From NCBI GenBank assembly GCA_039545315.1, contig BCIM01000005.1:374609-438608 (forward strand): DNA of 64,000 nucleotides. The letters run 5' to 3'. Of this stretch, positions 43,501-55,700 are shown piece after piece (the first letter of the stretch is position 1; every line of letters starts with the position of its first letter). The translations under genes and the position numbers were made by a program. The notes below the pieces were generated by a model, which saw only the letters and a program-made list of their open reading frames with translations, searched no databases and was not told where the DNA came from. This DNA is from Kondoa malvinella. Its lineage: Eukaryota; Basidiomycota; Agaricostilbomycetes; Agaricostilbales; Kondoaceae.

Positions 43501-46500
43501 AAGGTGACCTCACCTCCCAATGATCTGAAATGGTAGTTTCCCATGTAGCCAATCGACGAAAAGCTCTGGCCAGCAGCTTGGTCGGCGATCCGAAACCAGA
43601 CGTGTCCTTGCAGTCAGCCGGGCACATCTTGACGAACGACTTCAGCTGCTGAAGAGCCTCTTCCGGTTGACCAAAGTGATGCATGATTCTTATCCGAGCA
43701 TAGATGGCAGCTGGCGGTCCTTTCAGAACCAAGGCTCCTTTGGAATCGAGCGTGGAGGTCATCACTGCGTCTAGAGCTGATTTGGCAAGGCGATGATCGC
43801 CAGACCTTCTGGCCATGTTGGCGTAGGCGACGTACTGTGAGCCAAAATGAGCATGTTTAACGCGACCAGAGTGGATATTTACAGCAGGCACATCTTCTCT
43901 TGGATGACGAGCGAGCGTACGGACTTGCAATATCTGGGCCCCTAGCCAATCCGTATATCACGACAGGCTAGCAACGGAATAGTGGTATACGGACAGATAT
44001 CGATATGCGCAGACACAGCTCTCAAGCGGTCATTCCATACTTGAGATATGATCTGACGTCGCGCTTCTCCTGATTCCGTTCCTAATGACATTCGGTACTC
44101 CAAAGCTTCTTCAAGTTCGACCAGCAGCTGTGACCGCACGACTTGCCTGTATACGAACTTCATAAAGATCAACAGTACAGCAACCCAAATGCACTCACTG
44201 GTAGCCACGGATGTAGCCGTCTCGTAGTAGAGGCAATATTTTATGGTCCAGGCAAGTTCTAGCCAAGGATAGGGCAATCCTTGCATCGAGCGGATCTTTC
44301 TGTTCGACAGCTCTGACCGCCGAGAAGAAGGCATGATCCGCAGAGCTCGGAATCATTGCATCTGTGACAGTCTTGTCAGCCATTATATCAGAAAAACCGA
44401 GCGTATCAAGTACCGAGATAGCTCTGGACTGCTGCAAAATTGCCCAAATTCAAAGCAGCATAGGCCTGTAAGAGTATGCCTATGAGATCGTCGTGTCAGA
44501 ATTGCAGCATGTACGTACCGCAAGTGGTGCGATGGCTGATTGCGTCTTAACATCCGAGATTGCCCACTTCTCTTGTGCAAGTTTTGCCAGTGCTGGCCAT
44601 TCTCCGAGACTTCGATAGCAGCGCATTCGACCAAGGATCGCATCGGCCTTTCCGCCCTCTGGCAGGTGAGCTTCTTCGTGTGAGTAGCATTTCGATGCGT
44701 CCTCCCATCGACCAAGTCTCTCGTACCAACTGCCCTGCACTTTAACACCGTACAGACGATTTGCAGTAGCAAGAATCCCTTCTGCCGCGTCCGCCTGTCA
44801 GAAGATCTGGATCAGCAGTTTTGGTACAGGAATTCTGCATACTGACCTGATCCAAATGCTGACTAAGTTTGATCAGATCCGCTACGATATCTTCATCCGG
44901 GTGCTCTTTGTACTGTAACTCTCTTATTGTCTCGTGAGCAATCGACGATGGCACTCCTCCACGACAGCACATACCTATAGCGGATAGCCTTGGCATAGGC
45001 GTCACACTTTGCAGCATATCTTGCTAGGTCACCAGCCCCCAGTGGACGTATGCTGTTTCGCTCGAGGAATTCGCATAGTTCGAGCAATTGTACAACAACG
45101 TCACCAGGGATGGATTTGCGCTCAAAGATGCGTTTGAGCTTCTTAGCAAGCTGGGTCTGATGAAGGGGTGAGTGAATGTCGATGGTTCGTAGTATGGATC
45201 CACTAACCTGCTGTTCAGCCTCAAGACCTCGCCAACATGAGAGGAATGCGTGACCAAGCATCTTCAAGCTGAAAGGTGGATGCGCTTCCGCAAGGCCAGC
45301 AGTTGCACGCACTATAGTGCTTCAGTAAGACTCGAGCTCTCAGAGCTGATGATCGACATACGAGCGTAAGCTGGTGAGCATTTGAGCAGGCCATTGGCGA
45401 AAGAGCCTAACCATTCACGCCAGATATCCGCAGGCCAGTCGACATCATGTTCCATCAAGATCAGCAGATGGGACAATTTGACGTGGCCAGCGCGGATGCC
45501 TGCGTCAGCAGCTGGATCTTGCATTGTAACGCTAGCTCTCAGAGGCCTGATAGGTTGTAAGTGATAATCTCCTGATCGTGCTATCTTCACAGCGTTTGTA
45601 TATTGCAGGTGTTGCATGTTCTGAGCTTGCATTACCTGAGCACGCAGATCAGCAATCGGCCTTCGTAAGAGTAGCGAAGCAGACTTTTTGTACTACCGTA
45701 TCCACTACATCTAGGTAAGGAGCAAAAGCGGAGCCGATGCTCTGCATGATTTCGCTTATGGTCGTAATGATGTGCCGAGACAGTGGTTCTTTGGTCGAAG
45801 GTAAGACGCGCACAAGAGGCAGTAGGGTTTTCGGAGTGTAAGGCCTAAAGTTTGACACATCGGCAGATAGCCAACCAATCGTTTGCACGGATGCAATGCG
45901 CAACTCGATATCTACGTCGGACTCGAAATTATGACGGAGAAAAGACACGGCCAGATGTAGGTAGTCGTCGAGGTTACTTCTAAGGGCTGCGATGGCTTTT
46001 GTGATTTTGAGGCGCAGCAAAGCTGCTCTTTGGGCCGAGTCGGGCGGAGAATCTGGCGAGACTAAGGCGACAATGCTTCGTGCAACAAATGGTCTGAACG
46101 CTGCCTACGCCAAGTAAAGTACAGTATCAGACGGGCATGATATTATGAGACCTTCACATACCCCTGTAGAAATAGCCAAAAGCTCGAAAAGATCGGCCAA
46201 TACCAATTGCGTAGCATAACCATTCTTCCAATGCTTTACAGCCAGATCTACTATCTCTCCCAGATGCGATCGAATATGCTCCCTTTGACTCGAGATGATA
46301 GTGACAAGAACTTGTAGATAGTAGGATTGAACATCAGATGGCGCCACGTCTATGGCTTTGGCCAGATTTGTCAACACCTATGAGCACATTTCAATTCTCA
46401 TCGAATATCATCCCAAAGCACACACGGTTTTGTTAAACGAGCGTGCTTTCAAGCGAAATGAGCGGTAGATGGTCTGTACAGCATCAACAGCGGGACTGCG

Positions 46501-49500
46501 GACGGGAACCAAAGTGTCATCCGACAAAACAATTATGAGCTGCTCGAACACGACGTTGAGGTAGTGTTCGTCCAGAAGAGCCATTGCTTTCGCTCGTTGG
46601 ACGCGATTGGCTTGATTGGCTAGATCCACTTCGTCTTCGTCTTCGGCTGCTTCGTTAGCAGCGATCGTTTGAGCGGCATCCTGAAGGTAAGAAGCACTCA
46701 GATACGCCGCGCAAATACTAGTAGGCGGAGAATTTACCTCGAGCATTTTGTGATAAGGATCGATTGCGCCAATAGCTCCAATGGCAGCAAGAGCCATATG
46801 TCGCTGCTCTGACAGCTTATCGATGCGCGCTATGCCCAGTAGAGTTGGCAGAGTCCATGGCTGTTGTTCGTAAATCTTGTTGGCGAGCCCCGAGTGAGAT
46901 GCGAAGCGTGACAAGGCTTGGAGTCCAGCGACTAATACACAAAATCAGCTGGACCTTAAGCCAAACAGTTTGGCGATCACGCACTACGTCTTTCTGCGCT
47001 GTGCCTGTCTTCTATAGCAGCTTTGACAGAAGACATATATTCTTTTTGCCAATGCAGTATAGACCGCCCAGCGATGATCGCCAGCTCTCCGAGGCACGCG
47101 ACTGTCGAAACAGCGGAAGCTTGATCTCCAGGATGAAGATCTCGCAGAAGCTACCGGACAGGATGAATGACGAGGTAATACGTGTCAGAGGGAACTGACG
47201 ACATCCATGACCGCTGAAAGATGAGACCTATGAGACGCACATCAGACGATGCTTCGAGAGAGCGCTGTCAATATCATACCTGGCTACTTGAGGGGCAATC
47301 TTGAGAAAAGTGTGCAACAGACAGACAGGCGAATTATCCTCGGGCAGCAGGCTGCAATTCGGCTTAAGCTGGTACTCGTTCCGCCGCTATGTGGCTTACA
47401 TGAGTCCTTTGTGTTCCATTTGTATGAGCAATTGCACAAAAAGGCTTCGAATAGCAGGCGCCGCGACAGCAGCATTGTGTGTCGCGATCTTGCCCAGCAA
47501 TTCGATTGCTAATTGTGAGACTTCGGCATGCTCATCATTTGCCGCAAGAACCAGGTCCCGAGCGATGTCTTCCTGCGCAAGGTAGGATCCGAAGCTGGGC
47601 CATAATTCTTTGAGAATCAGACGGCGAATGGGAGCATCTGAATAGACAGGTCCAAGCAGATGTCAACGAGTGGAGGAGACCAACTCGGATTACAGCACTT
47701 ACACTGATCCGTCAGAGTCAACGTGACAAGAGTATTGACTGTCATGTTGCCCTGAGCCGTGGGATACTTTTTCGAATAGGCTGGACTGAAGCGAGCCTTT
47801 TCGCAACAAGCGACGCAAGCTGTCAAGCGAACCTGATTGTCTGCGTGTTGTAGATACGGAGGTAGAGCTTGGTGTACAAATTCGGCCAGATCAATGTCCG
47901 ATACATCTGCGCGTTCCGATCAATTTGACTGCTCAGCGCCAGGCGAACAGACTCACCTGGGAAGCCAAAGTTGGCTATCGTATGTATGGCCAGAGTCAAG
48001 GAGGGTAGATTTTGTACAGTCGCCAAAGCTGTGACGTCTACGCCATCGATTTCCGATGTTTGCGACTCGCTGGAATATTGAAAGGCTTTCCCGGTCAAGA
48101 TGACGGCAATACGGTCGAGTAGTTGACCTGTAGGACTTAGGATCAGCTTGACCTGCAGCTGAAAGCAGCACTAACGCTGCGCTCCCATTCTAATGCTTCT
48201 AATGCTGTAAGTGATTGCTGAAAAGACTTTCACCAGGTTGTCAGTAAAAGCCAGAGTTGCGGCTATTTGCAAGAAGACTTTCATCTCTGGCGCTATAGAC
48301 TCGCCCAAAGACTCGGCCAAGACGGCGCAGCACGATAAGTGGTTGGTCAGGTCATCGAGTTGTTTCTGCTTTGGACTGTGCAGTGTCATCCATAAGCTGC
48401 AACGCTGTCTACTTTACAGAAACATACCTTCGCCGATCAATTCGTCTGACAAGCGCCTGCGCAAAGTCCTTTCCATGAGACGCGAACAGCGGACCCAGGG
48501 CCGCTGCGAGGTTTCCTATTGTCTGTAAAGCTACGCAAACAGTGAGAGCAGCACAAATAGACGCGCTGCCGGCGCTTACCGATATGTCTGTGTGCATCTT
48601 TTTCTAAACAGGTATGCAAAAAAGTAGAGCAAGCCTCTAGGCATATCTCTTGAAAGACATCGGCGTCAAGTTCAGCCAAGAGCGGAAGCAGCTGAAGGAC
48701 TTCGGATCGAATGATGCCTTCGCGGTGCTCCGAATACGCAATTACTGCCGTGCATAATATTTGTGCTGACGACAGGAAGAACTGGACCAAGGATCATTAG
48801 TCACAGCATCTGTAACCAAGGGCTGCACGAACTTGATCTGTTTGCTTAAGCAGCACCCGGATGCCAATCAAGCATCCATGGATATATTCGACCTTTGTTT
48901 GTCGAAGGCCTTTGCACAGCTGCTCGTAGACAGGAAGCCAAAGCAGGGACCGATCTTTACGATACTCTGGCGATTTGGCCAGCTCGATGCAGGAGGCCAA
49001 AATATCTCCAGCCAAACAGCGAATGCGCGGATTGAGGTCCACCAAGACGCCGTGAGTCTGTTCCGCAGTCGTGTCGAGCAGTGGTATCATTGTTTTTGGA
49101 CAATGCCCAGCAATCTGCCGCAAGACGATGCAGGAAGCATGTCTTTTGATCTCGTTTCGCGGGCCTTGCAGGTTTTCAAGTGATGTCTTGGCTACGGTGT
49201 CACAGTGCCCTTGAAATGCTACTTCGAGAGTCTTGATGTTCATGATACGAGCATAGACTTGAGCGGCATGCTCCACGACAACAAATTGATTTGTCTGAAA
49301 GCATCTGACGAGTAATGAAACGAATCGAATCGGCAGTTGATGATCAAGCGGCAGGTCGTTGGCGCATATGGTGTCTATTGCTGTTATTGCTCCGATTGAG
49401 GCTTCTGGCTTGTCGGAATTGATCATCTGGGCAATCTTGCTAGATGTTGCGCTGACTTGAAGAAGGTACTCGCTGTCCGGTACTGCCTTGCGGAGCTTGT

Positions 49501-49639
49501 GCAACAATTGAGATAGCTCTGCTGTGGCGGTCTGCCTGTGTTCTTTGCTTTCCAATCTACCGAGCACATCTTGTAATGGGTCGGGTGGAAGTTTAGCTTG
49601 AGTGGGAGGGGCGCTTGAGGCCGACAGAAGTAAAGGCAT
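40525..49639 (-). CDS. TOR: TOR serine/threonine kinase (PIKK family)
   Basis: The catalytic heart of TORC1/TORC2, which links nutrients to growth. The start at 49639 gives [24 protein letters not shown] repeats run from 49.6 to about 45.3 kb (for example [20 protein letters not shown]). A FAT domain follows to about 43 kb. The FRB domain is at about 42.9-42.3 kb: [30 protein letters not shown] and [20 protein letters not shown]. The kinase domain follows: [32 protein letters not shown] and [20 protein letters not shown] with the HRD-like GDRHPSN. Then comes the activation loop [20 protein letters not shown]. The FATC domain reads [20 protein letters not shown] and, across a 54-nt intron, WCSFW. 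More than twenty introns; it is the longest gene in the window. Confidence 0.95.
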
Positions 49640-50424
49640 GACTTCTGTGGTAGAGCAAGGACAAGGAAGAGCACAGCTAATTCCGAGCTGGATGAAGGCA
49701 TCGACAGCTCACTAAGGGACAGACAAAGACGCGAAGAGTACAAATTTGCCAACTTCACAGCATGATGCGGTGCATTGATGAACAGCTCAGACAACCATAT
49801 GGGCTTGGCGGGCTACGAAGATAGCACTGCATTGATGCTCATCGAGACCTTGTCAGAGGCTACTCAGGCGAAACATGAGAAGCAGCGTTCGAGTGAGAAC
49901 CTGGCTTCCAGGCGATATACAAGCTGCAGGACTGAGTACAGCACAAAGACGCGCAGGGGACCAGCACGGTCTGCCAGAGCAGGAGTACCAAAGGCAGACA
50001 AAACAACACAACACTGCCATGCTCATAGGCGGATGTGCAGGTACTAGCGGGCAGCCGATTGTCAGGGGTATCCGATCTGACAGGGTACTACAGCGGTCGC
50101 AAAGATATATGGTCGGGTCTGGCAGGTATCGGTTCGTGGTCGACCTCTATCTATCCACCCATATCTCTCTATCGCTCTCTCTCTATACATATACAGCATC
50201 CTTGGCAGCATCCTTGCTGGCCTCACAGAGTATCGTCCAATATCGACTGTCTAGCTAGAGTGTTTACAAAGCCGTACTGTCATAAGACAATTAGCTAAAG
50301 AGCAATCTGTCACTACAGTGAGAGAGCATACCTCTATCACTCTAGGCGATTTCCCATTCTATTGTAGCCTTTAACAACGAAATCTGTGCGCTCTATGTAC
50401 TACTCACATGTGCATCTTGATAGT
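49640..50424. other. TOR upstream region
   Basis: About 785 bp between the TOR start and the methyltransferase stop, both genes on the minus strand. Frames on the plus strand are short and low in complexity. A pyrimidine-rich, microsatellite-like stretch is at 50141-50200. The rest shows no signal. Confidence 0.35.
50141..50200 (+). repeat. Pyrimidine-rich CT/TA-rich tract
   Basis: The plus strand is dominated by ctctat, atctctct and ctctctct units. Such tracts are common in fungal promoters; this one lies 0.5 kb upstream of TOR. Confidence 0.4.
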
Positions 50425-51642
50425 TCAATTCTCGCGAAAACGGTCTCCTGCGCATGTCGGATCAGCATCAGAGCATATTGGACTAGACAAGACAGACAGC
50501 CCGGCTCTCTCGAGCATCTCCCACCTGTCATATGTCAGTCCGAGAAATGAAAGGTGAGCAGTGACAGACCATTCAAGGTATTCCGCTAGCGTGTGCTCCC
50601 AAGCATGTATCTCCAGCTCTAAAACGCAAGAATCAAGATCAGCAGACCAGCATACTGGACAAGGTGCAAACTGACGAAGCTGCCCAAAAGGCAACACGGC
50701 TCCATTCGCTCTTCGTATTATATCTTTCAGCAAATCAAATTCCGCCCCTTCCGTATCGATTTTGAGTATATCAATGAAGCCATGCCTAGTCTCTGACAAT
50801 ATCGATTGTAATGTCCGTGTTTCGGAGTTTGCTGTCGATGCTGCAAGATCCACAGCGTCTAGACGATAGGGCTTGAAGATCGTACGAGAATTAAGTAGAG
50901 GATCATTCATGATTTCTAGTCCTGGTTGGTCGCGCGTGCCGTCAAAGAGGTAAAGTTGACATGAAGGCGAGCGACGGAGAAGATCAGCTTCGAAAGCTGA
51001 TTGCTGTTCCACGCCTATAGCCGATTTTGTAAGCTTGCATATCTGAATCAAGGAGTAGACGTACCGAAAGAATAGATAGTACAGTCTGGATTTTGTGCTA
51101 TCCGGTCGAAACCGCAAACCCATCTGCGGAACTTTCAGGATGAAGAGACGACTCATGATGGCTTGACAGACTTTCCACCATCTCCAGCTGGGCCTAAACG
51201 CTGCAATTCATGTGGACAGCTCCAAGCAGGCGACAATAAATCCCAAAGAATAACCATCTTTACAACAATGTGAGCCGAAATCTCTCTTCAAGGGATGCAG
51301 ACGTACGCGTCGCTCTTGTCTTTCTTTTGTAGTAGGGAACGCAGAGAGCTCTTTTGGATTAGGTCCAATCTTTCTTATCAGTGCATTTCTTCGGTCTATC
51401 GATTCCGCGTAGAGCTTATGTGACCGTTCGACTCTTTCTCGCGTACTTCGATAACCTGAATGAGGCGCTGCTTTTGCTGCGTGCGGCTTCGAGGCTAAAT
51501 GTTCATAAAATTGGCTTGCTTGAGGTTGCGAGTGAAAGAACAGGAAACAAAGCAGAACGACAGCTCCAAGGGAGACGTAGCGATTTCGCTTTTGCTGCAA
51601 GAAGCTTTGCGAGGCATTGAGCAGCGTTATCGTCAACGACAT
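50425..51642 (-). CDS. Membrane-anchored methyltransferase-domain protein
   Basis: The start at 51642 gives MSLTITLLNASQSFLQQKRN. A single hydrophobic segment, YVSLGAVVLLCFLFFH, then marks a type II signal anchor, so the enzyme domain likely faces the ER or Golgi lumen. A luminal stem follows. The domain opens WDLLSPAWSCPHELQRLGPA and GDGGK, a pattern of the FkbM/Methyltransf_22-like family. After an intron it continues IGVEQQSAFEADLLRRSPSC and LYLFDGTRDQPG. It then has SETRHGFIDILKIDTEGAEF, the SAM-site block, and ends AGDRFREN. This Rossmann-fold group is thought to methylate small molecules or glycans. The target is unknown and the join near 51.2 kb is approximate. Confidence 0.72.
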
Positions 51643-51824
51643 TTTGAGTGACGTCGAGATTCCGAGCGCTGCGGTATGAGCGGGTGGAAGGGTATACGAG
51701 ACTAGTCCAGGTATATTTCAGCAATCACAGGTATGTTTCCAGCGAGTCCAAGTAGGTATTTTGCCAATTGCTGTCGAGATGGTCAATTGGCAACAACTTG
51801 ACCAAGCACGATAAAGTGATCGGC

Positions 51825-52395
51825 ATGACGTCTCAAGCTGATCCACAGCGGTTTCGCTCACGAGAGAATGTAAGATGACAGATCTGGCTGAAAGGGCATC
51901 GCTTTACAATCCGACAGGCGAAGTTGGATCCACCAAATTCGGAACCTTCAAACGACTACAAGAGCAGCTTGGGCGACAAGCCTTCTACTACGAAATGTAT
52001 GTCGTCGTAATGATCTTGCATCTCGCTGACTCTGTATGCAGTCCAAGATCCTTGTGAGAAAGCAAGGCAAGATTCGATGAAGTGTCTGGACCTTAATAGC
52101 TATGAGTACGTCTATGCTACTTTCCAGAAGCTCATCTGATGCAGTAACTAGTCGGACTCAGTGCTCGGACTACTTTACGGCGTTTAGGGAATGGTGAGTC
52201 ATTCGCTTCCGACAGGTCCAAGCTGACTATGGAGAACCAGTAAAACAAAATGGCGAGTCTTTAGAGCGCAGAGTTGCCATCTCCATCTGACTGCTCATAT
52301 AGGATGAATCAGCGGCGAGAAGATCGGATGTACGTCTGCTTCTCTCACATCCTGTGCTGTTCTGAGCGTGTTTTCGCAGGGCTGGGAGGATATGA
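51825..52395 (+). CDS. COX23: Cox23-like twin-CX9C protein
   Basis: A small intermembrane-space protein needed for cytochrome c oxidase assembly, imported by the Mia40 relay. The start at 51825 gives MTSQADPQRFRSREN. Splicing to an exon at about 51920 gives AKLDPPNSEPSNDYKSS and later STTKFQDP. The coiled-coil-helix domain is CEKARQDSMKC, then LDLNSYDRTQ, then CSDYFTAFREC, so both cysteine pairs have nine residues between them. The end is KTKWMNQRREDRMAGRI. Six exons with short introns; the last is 16 nt (52380-52395). A different ATG at 51875 keeps a long open frame but breaks the frame at the CHCH exon, so I prefer 51825. Confidence 0.82.
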
Positions 52396-52738
52396 TTTGA
52401 CAAAGCCGGACGCCACTGTACTATTTCAAGCACGTAATGTATCATCCTCTTTTACAGCCCTCACTCTGTAGCTCAAGCACCGAGCTTTCGATACCAAGAT
52501 TTTGGCGCAACGGTGCTAGCAAAACCACTTGCTCGAGCATGCAGAACTCCCGGCTAAGTGTCTGCTTCAGAAGTATAGGAGTAGTCAGGCTAGGACATTG
52601 TGATGTCACGATTGAACAGCTTTATGACAACCAACAAATTCGATAGTGCATATTAATACGGCTCTATGTACACGGTGCCAAAAGTTCTAAATGAATGAGT
52701 GTCTACTGTACACGACTGGCCAAGAGACCAAGACCACA
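52396..52738. other. Convergent 3' intergenic stretch
   Basis: About 340 bp between COX23 (+) and the ABC transporter stop (-). No coding signal is seen. It should hold both 3' UTRs. Confidence 0.4.
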
Positions 52739-55700
52739 CTAAGCTTGCGAAGCTGGGTTCGCGCCATTGACGTCTGAAAAGCAATCGCTTAGCCGGAGGA
52801 CTGATGCTAAGACCGGTCTGAACACGTACGAGACGGCGCAGGCGCAGTGGGAGTAGCTTGGAAACCGCCAGCAGGTATCGCGGTAGCTCCCCTGGATTAT
52901 AGTCAGATGTGACAAAGTAGATTCGACATCGAGCTTACTTTTCAGCTTGACCTGCTTCCACAGGAGGCTTCTCCTCCTCTTCCGATTCCTTCTTAGATGG
53001 TGGTCCCTTTGGCTTCTTGCTTGATTTGCCCTTCTTGCCAAACGAGAAGCTTGCTTCCCGGAAGAGGTAGGTGCAGGCGAGCATCAACAGTATATTGAAG
53101 AGGCAATAGCTGAAAAATATGCCCTAGAAGCGAGAGAGCGGACGTTAGCTGGAGAACGATATTTCGGAAAATGGTGACACACCAAATTCCTCCATCTGTT
53201 GCTGTACTCTACTTGCAGAGTGGACAGGAACTGATCTCCTGTTGAAAACTGACAGTACGAACATGCAGCTGCGTCAGTAGGGTTGGCGAGGTAACCGCCA
53301 AATTGAGCGATGTAAGGGCCGAGATATTCTTCACAGGTGCCAGTGTTCGGTGTGATGGAGAGGAATTCGTTATCGGCACATCTGACAGGCAAGCCACCAC
53401 CAGTGACGGTCGACAGGAGACCAGAGATGAGGTAACGGAAAGGACTGAGGGGCAGTCAGTATGTGTGAGACAACGCTATTAGAGACTCACGATAATGGAT
53501 ACATCCAAGAACTCCAGAAGGTTGGTAATTGCGATGGAGGTTGGAAACTGTATGACAACTATCAGACTGGGCCCAAGAGTGAAGACAGGTGGGCACGTAA
53601 ACACCGCAGAAGAATAAAAAGTTCCTAAATGTTAGCCTTGGTCTATCAACGATAAAGGAAAACTAACTCAAAACAAAGGAGAACAATGAAGAGAACAAAA
53701 CCGAGGCGGCAGTTGCATCTGGTGAGATTGCAGCGACAGCTTGACCAAAGGAGATGAAATAGAGCTGGAAGATCATGTACAGGAACCACCAGTAGGCTCC
53801 TCTGTCGGCTCCGTAGAGGCTTTGCGGGTAGAAGACGGCTAAGCGGAAAAGGTCAGCCTCGCGTACTAGGTCTGACGCTGACAGGAGACACACTGAAGTA
53901 CTGTGGGAAGACACATTAGTAGAGCCTTGCTAGACGATTCTCGGAGGACTTACGAAGCAGAAGAAGTACACAGTACCTGCTAACATATTCCATGGCAGCT
54001 CAGCGCAGAGCTAGTAGACTTGTAAGCATAGCAGCGGCGCGAGTGTCAAGACATACCGAAGCCATAGGTTGGATAATCCAAGAGTACATTCGCGAAGGCT
54101 TTTCACGAGCTTCATACAGAGTACGGTTTTGTAGGTACTTGGGCTGCAGTTGCTGTGCCAAGGTGGTAGAGATAACAACCGACAGGAAACACGCGAATAG
54201 CTTGCTGCAAGAAGGAAAGAAAAATTCAGCAGATGAACTTCACAAAAATTATGGTACGCTCACTTCTGGAGATCCGCGATGGACAGAGACAAACGCCAGA
54301 AAGAGAAACCTATAAACAGCCCTGCAAGCACATTGATAGCGAAGCGCGAGCTGAGGTAGGACGGGTCGCGCCACTAAACGAGAAAATCAGCGCAAATCAC
54401 CGAAAAAGCAGGGAAGACAAACATAGTCCCTCATCATACGCAGGTAAACTTGAGTGAACTGAGTTGCGCGTGAGGCAGCGTATTGTTTCTCGGATTCGTG
54501 ATCTTGATCAGCCGACGACTCTTTGCCTGACAGGTCAGAGTGGTATTTCTCAATCTCTTTCGCGAGGGTCTTGGCTTCGTCCGATTCCTTCCAAAGACCA
54601 TGCCAGTCAATCTCAGAGCTTTGACCGGCACCAGCACCGATGCAGTCCAACATGTATTCAGCTGGGTTGTCGGCATCGGCACACTTGTTATCGCATCGAG
54701 CTTCAAAGTATTTAATCATGGTCTTGGAGTTTTCGCCGAGAGGTCCTTGGTAGACAATTTGACCACCACGTCGAAGAAGCAGCAAGCGGTCAAAGCATTG
54801 GAACAGTTCAGAGGAAGGCTGGTGAATGGTGCAAAGGATCGAAAGACCGTTTTCAGATAGACGACGGAGCAGACGCATAATGGACCAAGCACTTTGCGAA
54901 TCGAGACCAGAGGTAGGTTCATCCAAGAAAATGAGAAGTTGAGGCTTCGACGCTAGCTCAACACCGATGGTGACTAATAGAACAGACGAGATTAGTGATA
55001 GTAGTTAATTTGCACTGGAAACTTACGTCGTTTTCTCTGTTCAGTGTTCAGACCCATGCCGACATCACCGACGATTGCTTCAGCAAAGCTCTCCCTGTAC
55101 GCTGTCGTCAGAAAACTGTGTTGGCACATAAGTAGTAATGACTGACATTTCCAGCATCTTGATGACCTCTTCGACGTACTCAAGCTTTTCTGCCTTGGAA
55201 ACAGAAGAAGGTTGACGAAGCATTGCACTGAAGATCAAACTTTCGCGAACAGTTGCAGTTGGCAGATGAATATCTTCTTGTTGACAGTACGCTGTTTGAC
55301 GCTGGAAACTGGTAGGCAGATGTTGACCGTTGACCAAAAAGTCACCAGAGATGGTCCCGGTCTTGACACGTTGGGCCAGCACATTGAGGAGCGTAGTCTT
55401 TCCTGCGCCGGATTCTCCCATCAACGCGGTCATCTTGCCAGGCTTGACGTAACCATTGACATTGTCCAACAGACGACGAGTCTCAGACTTGATGGGAACA
55501 TCGTAGCAAACATGATTCCAGGTAAAGACATCGTGCATGGGCTCGACCTCGTTCGCAGCTTCGTTATCTTCTTGTTCATCACCGCCAATTGCATGAGGAT
55601 CAATACCAGCCAAGTTTTCTTCGTCGACAGTCTTGCCGCCGGCCAAAGCTTCTTTGACTGCTTCGGGCTCTCTGCCTCGCTTGAAGATGAGGACACCTCC

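Noticed and set aside
51875..52057. Plus-strand frame MTDLAERASLYNP as the COX23 start
   Set aside because: It cannot be joined in frame to the CX9C exon, whereas the ATG at 51825 with an intron from about 51870 can.
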